Notes under the pieces: generated by a model
The model's input: the letters and a program-made list of their open reading frames with translations, nothing else
What the model was told of the DNA's origin: nothing
Database searches by the model: none
Program-made: the position numbers and the translations under genes
Part shown: positions 60,786 through 64,000 of the stretch, one piece after another
Numbering within the stretch: position 1 is the stretch's first letter
Layout: every line of letters starts with the position of its first letter
DNA from: Pseudomonadota bacterium
GTDB taxonomy: Bacteria; Pseudomonadota; Gammaproteobacteria; Burkholderiales; Gallionellaceae
NCBI GenBank assembly: GCA_021782365.1
Contig: JAJXVB010000003.1
Coordinates: 163,391 to 227,390 of the forward strand
Length of the DNA: 64,000 bases
Reading direction: 5' to 3'

Positions 60786-61912
60786 AGCAATACGAGGTTG
60801 TCCCTGTGCACGATCTCGGCATCTCCCCCGTAGCCCAGGATGGATGCGATATCCCGGCTTGCATGGCCGGCTATCCTGGATGCTTCTTCGCTGCTGTAGT
60901 TGACAAGGCCTCTGGCGATGTCCGTGCCGCTTTCGTTGACGCACGCGATTACGGAGCCTCGCTGGAATTCTCCAAAGACATGCTTCACGCCGATCGGCAA
61001 GAGGCTCTTTCCTTCGCTGCATATCGCCCTGATCGCGCCATCGTCAAGCACGAGTTTTCCTGCCACCTGAAGATGGCCTGCGAGCCATTGCTTGCGCGAG
61101 GCGAGCGGGAGTGAAGGGGCGACGAGCAGCGTGCCTATGGCTTCTCCCTCGAAGAGCCTCGTCAACACGTCTGGCTCATGTCCCGATGCGATCGCAGTGT
61201 GCGCCCCGCTCTTGGATGCGCGCTTTGCGGCGAGTATCTTCGTGATCATGCCGCCGCGGCCTATGCTGCTGCCGGCGCCTCCCGCCATCTTTTCGAGCTC
61301 TGCATCTCCTGCCGTGGCCGTGCTCACCAGGGTTGCATTGGGGTCCTTGCGCGGGTCTGCCGTAAAGAGGCCGATTTGATCGGTCAGGATCACCAGGGCG
61401 TCCGCGTCTATCAGGTTGGTGACCAGCGCGCCCAGGGTGTCGTTGTCGCCGAACTTGATCTCGTCCGTGACCACGGTGTCGTTCTCGTTGATGATGGGGA
61501 TCACCTTGAGTGTGAGCAGCGTGGTGAGGGTTGCGCGCGCGTTGAGATAGCGCTCGCGGTCTGCCAGGTCTGCGTGAGTGAGCAACACCTGGGCTGCGTG
61601 AAGGTCGTGCTTGCGAAAGCAGGTCTCATAAGCCTGGATCAGGCCCATCTGTCCTACCGCGGCAGCCGCCTGGAGTTCGTGAAGGGCAACGGGCCTGGTC
61701 CGCCAGTTGAGACGCTGCATGCCTTCCGCGATCGCGCCGCTGGATACCAGGACGACTTCATAGCCTCGCGCATTGAGGGAGGCGATCTGCCTTGCCCAGT
61801 TGGCAAGAGCACCCAGATCGAGACCCGCCCCCTGGTTGGTCACGAGGCTGCTGCCTACCTTGACGACGATGCGCCGGCAATTTGTCAGTACTGTTTTCAT
61901 CGTTGCAGTCAT
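60782..61912 (-). CDS. proB: glutamate 5-kinase
   Basis: First enzyme of proline synthesis, 376 residues. Amino-acid kinase domain with [29 protein letters not shown], the nucleotide and glutamate region [26 protein letters not shown], and [15 protein letters not shown]-terminal PUA domain (about 285-372) ends near [19 protein letters not shown]. Start MTATMKTV at 61912 or the inner ATG at 61900 are both possible; neither has a strong Shine-Dalgarno. It follows obg by 32 bases, and obg-proB is a common betaproteobacterial order. Confidence 0.93.
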   Translation of the reverse strand: MTATMKTVLTNCRRIVVKVGSSLVTNQGAGLDLGALANWARQIASLNARGYEVVLVSSGAIAEGMQRLNWRTRPVALHELQAAAAVGQMGLIQAYETCFRKHDLHAAQVLLTHADLADRERYLNARATLTTLLTLKVIPIINENDTVVTDEIKFGDNDTLGALVTNLIDADALVILTDQIGLFTADPRKDPNATLVSTATAGDAELEKMAGGAGSSIGRGGMITKILAAKRASKSGAHTAIASGHEPDVLTRLFEGEAIGTLLVAPSLPLASRKQWLAGHLQVAGKLVLDDGAIRAICSEGKSLLPIGVKHVFGEFQRGSVIACVNESGTDIARGLVNYSSEEASRIAGHASRDIASILGYGGDAEIVHRDNLVLL

Positions 61913-61944
61913 TTCAGAATTGTCCAAATCCTGCGCGCCTGATT

Positions 61945-63009
<1,065 letters not shown>

Positions 63010-63027
63010 CTATTGCGCGCCATGAAT

Positions 63028-63055
63028 GAAAAAAGCCCTACCTTGCGATAGGGCT
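63028..63055 (-). terminator. terminator after rpmA, before obg
   Basis: On the minus strand AGCCCTA-N8-TAGGGCT followed by TTTTT. A clean intrinsic terminator directly after the rplU-rpmA pair that would lower obg-proB expression relative to the ribosomal genes. Confidence 0.85.
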
Positions 63056-63077
63056 GATCTGCTTCTGTCGTATCAGC

Positions 63078-63335
63078 TTAAGCTGGAACGATGGAAACGG
63101 TCCTGCGCTTTTGTGCGCCCTTGATCGCGAACACCACGCGGCCTGTCACCAATGCGAACAGAGTGTGGTCCTTGCCCATGCCCACGTTCTCGCCACGATG
63201 GAATTCGGTTCCGCGCTGGCGTACGATGATGCTGCCTGCAGAGATCAGCTCGCCGCCATAGCTCTTCACGCCGAGTCGTTTCGAGTGCGAGTCGCGGCCG
63301 TTACTGGTGCTGCCGCCGCCCTTTTTCGATGCCAT
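63078..63335 (-). CDS. rpmA: 50S ribosomal protein L27
   Basis: L27, 85 residues, with the signature [21 protein letters not shown] at the N-terminus, [29 protein letters not shown] following. It reaches the peptidyl-transferase centre. No extra N-terminal extension needing cleavage is present. Eleven bases separate it from rplU, with GGAG before the ATG. Confidence 0.98.
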   Translation of the reverse strand: MASKKGGGSTSNGRDSHSKRLGVKSYGGELISAGSIIVRQRGTEFHRGENVGMGKDHTLFALVTGRVVFAIKGAQKRRTVSIVPA

Positions 63336-63346
63336 GTTTTATCTCC

Positions 63347-63658
63347 TTATGCGGAAATGCCGTCGATGCGGATTTCGGTGTAGTTTTGACGATGCCCCTG
63401 GTTCTTCTGGTAGTGCTTGCGGCGGCGCATCTTGAAGATGCGGACCTTGTCACCGCGACCATGGGAGACGATGGTTGCGGCAACGCTCGCCCCTTGCAGC
63501 AGCGGCTTGCCGACAGAAAGCTTTTCGCCGTCAGATACCATAAGCACCTTGTCCAGCACGATGGCGCTGCCAACGTCGCCTTCCAAGAGTTCGACCTTCA
63601 ATGTTTCGCCGGAAGCGACGCGATATTGCTTACCACCGGTTTTAATGACTGCGTACAT
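63347..63658 (-). CDS. rplU: 50S ribosomal protein L21
   Basis: L21, 103 residues, the E. coli length. Opening [20 protein letters not shown] and the closing block [22 protein letters not shown] are diagnostic. It binds 23S rRNA near L20. First gene of rplU-rpmA with a strong GAGG Shine-Dalgarno and an identifiable promoter. Confidence 0.98.
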   Translation of the reverse strand: MYAVIKTGGKQYRVASGETLKVELLEGDVGSAIVLDKVLMVSDGEKLSVGKPLLQGASVAATIVSHGRGDKVRIFKMRRRKHYQKNQGHRQNYTEIRIDGISA

Positions 63659-63740
63659 AACATCCTCGCTTGAATGCGGTTTTAGTTACGGCAAGGGCTA
63701 AAGGCCATGCCTTCACTGAATTCGTTTTACAGAGCCGCAC

Positions 63741-63768
63741 ATTATACACAAACGTCTGTGATAAGCAA
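63741..63768 (-). promoter_or_regulatory. promoter of rplU-rpmA
   Basis: TTGCTT (63768-63763), 16-base spacer, TATAAT (63746-63741) on the minus strand. Start near 63734 leaves a leader of about 75 nt. The leader holds a G/C-rich hairpin around 63694-63715 (GGCATGGC/GCCCTTGCC). The rest of the gap up to the rho terminator is unremarkable. Confidence 0.82.
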
Positions 63769-63827
63769 AATGGTTTTTTGCGGCGGGTAGATGACCTGGG
63801 TCATTGACCAAGGTCGTGGCAAGAATA

Positions 63828-63848
63828 GCGGAAGCCTTTGGCTTCCGC
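63828..63848 (-). terminator. terminator after rho
   Basis: Perfect 9-bp stem GCGGAAGCC/GGCTTCCGC with a three-base loop, 14 bases after the rho stop on the minus strand, followed by TATTCTT. Confidence 0.78.
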
Positions 63849-63861
63849 ATAATGGCAACCG

Positions 63862-64000
63862 TCAGCGGCGCATCGAGTCGAAGAACTCGGCGTTGTTCTT
63901 GGTTGCCTTGATCTTGTCGAGCAGGAATTCCATCGCCTCGAGTTCGTCCATCGGGTAGAGCAGCTTGCGCAAGAGCCAGATTCTCTGCAGCACGTCGGGT
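63862..64000 (-). CDS. rho: transcription termination factor Rho (C-terminal end only)
   Basis: Only the last 46 codons are in the window; the gene continues beyond 64000. The translated end contains [20 protein letters not shown] followed by [20 protein letters not shown], the highly conserved C-terminus of Rho, the RNA-dependent ATPase hexamer that ends transcription. The stop (63864-63862) is followed by a strong hairpin terminator. No oddity is visible in the part present. Confidence 0.93.
   Translation of the reverse strand, partial: PDVLQRIWLLRKLLYPMDELEAMEFLLDKIKATKNNAEFFDSMRR

Noticed and set aside
61178..61942. A 254-codon plus-strand frame over proB
   Set aside because: Mirror frame of proB; all proB motifs are intact on the other strand.

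Overview
The window reads as a chromosomal segment of a betaproteobacterium, most likely from the Nitrosomonadales/Gallionellaceae side (inferred from gene content and order, not from a search). Pointers are the ispB - tRNA-Pro - PP0621-type protein - pilS - pilR - ampD order, the sigma factor - DUF3619 - DUF3106 trio, a PPi-dependent phosphofructokinase, an FNR-type oxygen sensor beside hemN, and moderately high GC with dense, mostly overlapping genes. No insertion sequences, prophage, CRISPR array or rRNA genes are visible. Two tRNAs (Val-GAC, Pro-CGG) are present.

Layout. 1-3.7 kb: small envelope proteins, then a large PAS/GAF/GGDEF/EAL c-di-GMP protein. 3.8-7.7 kb: a ppa-folD-polyferredoxin operon divergent from pfp. 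7.8-16.1 kb: a small phosphatase, rne with a long leader, rluC, ndh, a single-domain response regulator, a DMT exporter and rlmM. 16.1-23.4 kb: rpsF-rpsR-rplI, dnaB, tRNA-Val, a PIN/AbrB toxin-antitoxin pair, priA and a flavin oxidase. 23.4-37 kb: the main accessory region, an aryl-polyene (xanthomonadin-like) pigment locus. 37-38.7 kb: a sigma factor with its two partner genes. 38.8-47.4 kb: ilvBN-ilvC-psd-pssA-leuA, an MFS transporter and ispB. 47.4-55.1 kb: tRNA-Pro, pilSR, ampD, transporters and a TPR/ATP-grasp protein. 55.1-57.8 kb: fnr with two uncharacterised small genes, divergent from hemN across an FNR site. 57.9-64 kb: a HAD phosphatase, sppA, tesA and an ABC ATPase, proB, obg, rpmA, rplU and the 3' end of rho.

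The most interesting region is 24.1-37.0 kb. A plus-strand set (chorismatase, PlsC-like acyltransferase, family-2 glycosyltransferase) converges on an 11-gene minus-strand operon. The operon encodes an ACP, a COG4648-type membrane protein, an acyl-AMP ligase fused to a hot-dog dehydratase, an LpxL-like acyltransferase, a LolA-like carrier, an MMPL exporter, a NodB deacetylase, a PAP2 phosphatase, a ketosynthase, a chain-length-factor-like ketosynthase and a second dehydratase. Together these could make a hydroxybenzoate starter from chorismate, extend it to a polyene, attach it to a glycolipid-like anchor and export it to the outer membrane. No ketoreductase is encoded in the locus. The combination of sugar and lipid-phosphate enzymes with the polyene genes is what I would follow up first.

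The sequence also shows several concrete regulatory architectures. These are an FNR site centred at about -41.5 of the hemN promoter, a long rne leader driven from inside rluC, intercistronic hairpins in the ilv-psd run, and a sigma-factor gene whose best start is a CTG codon.
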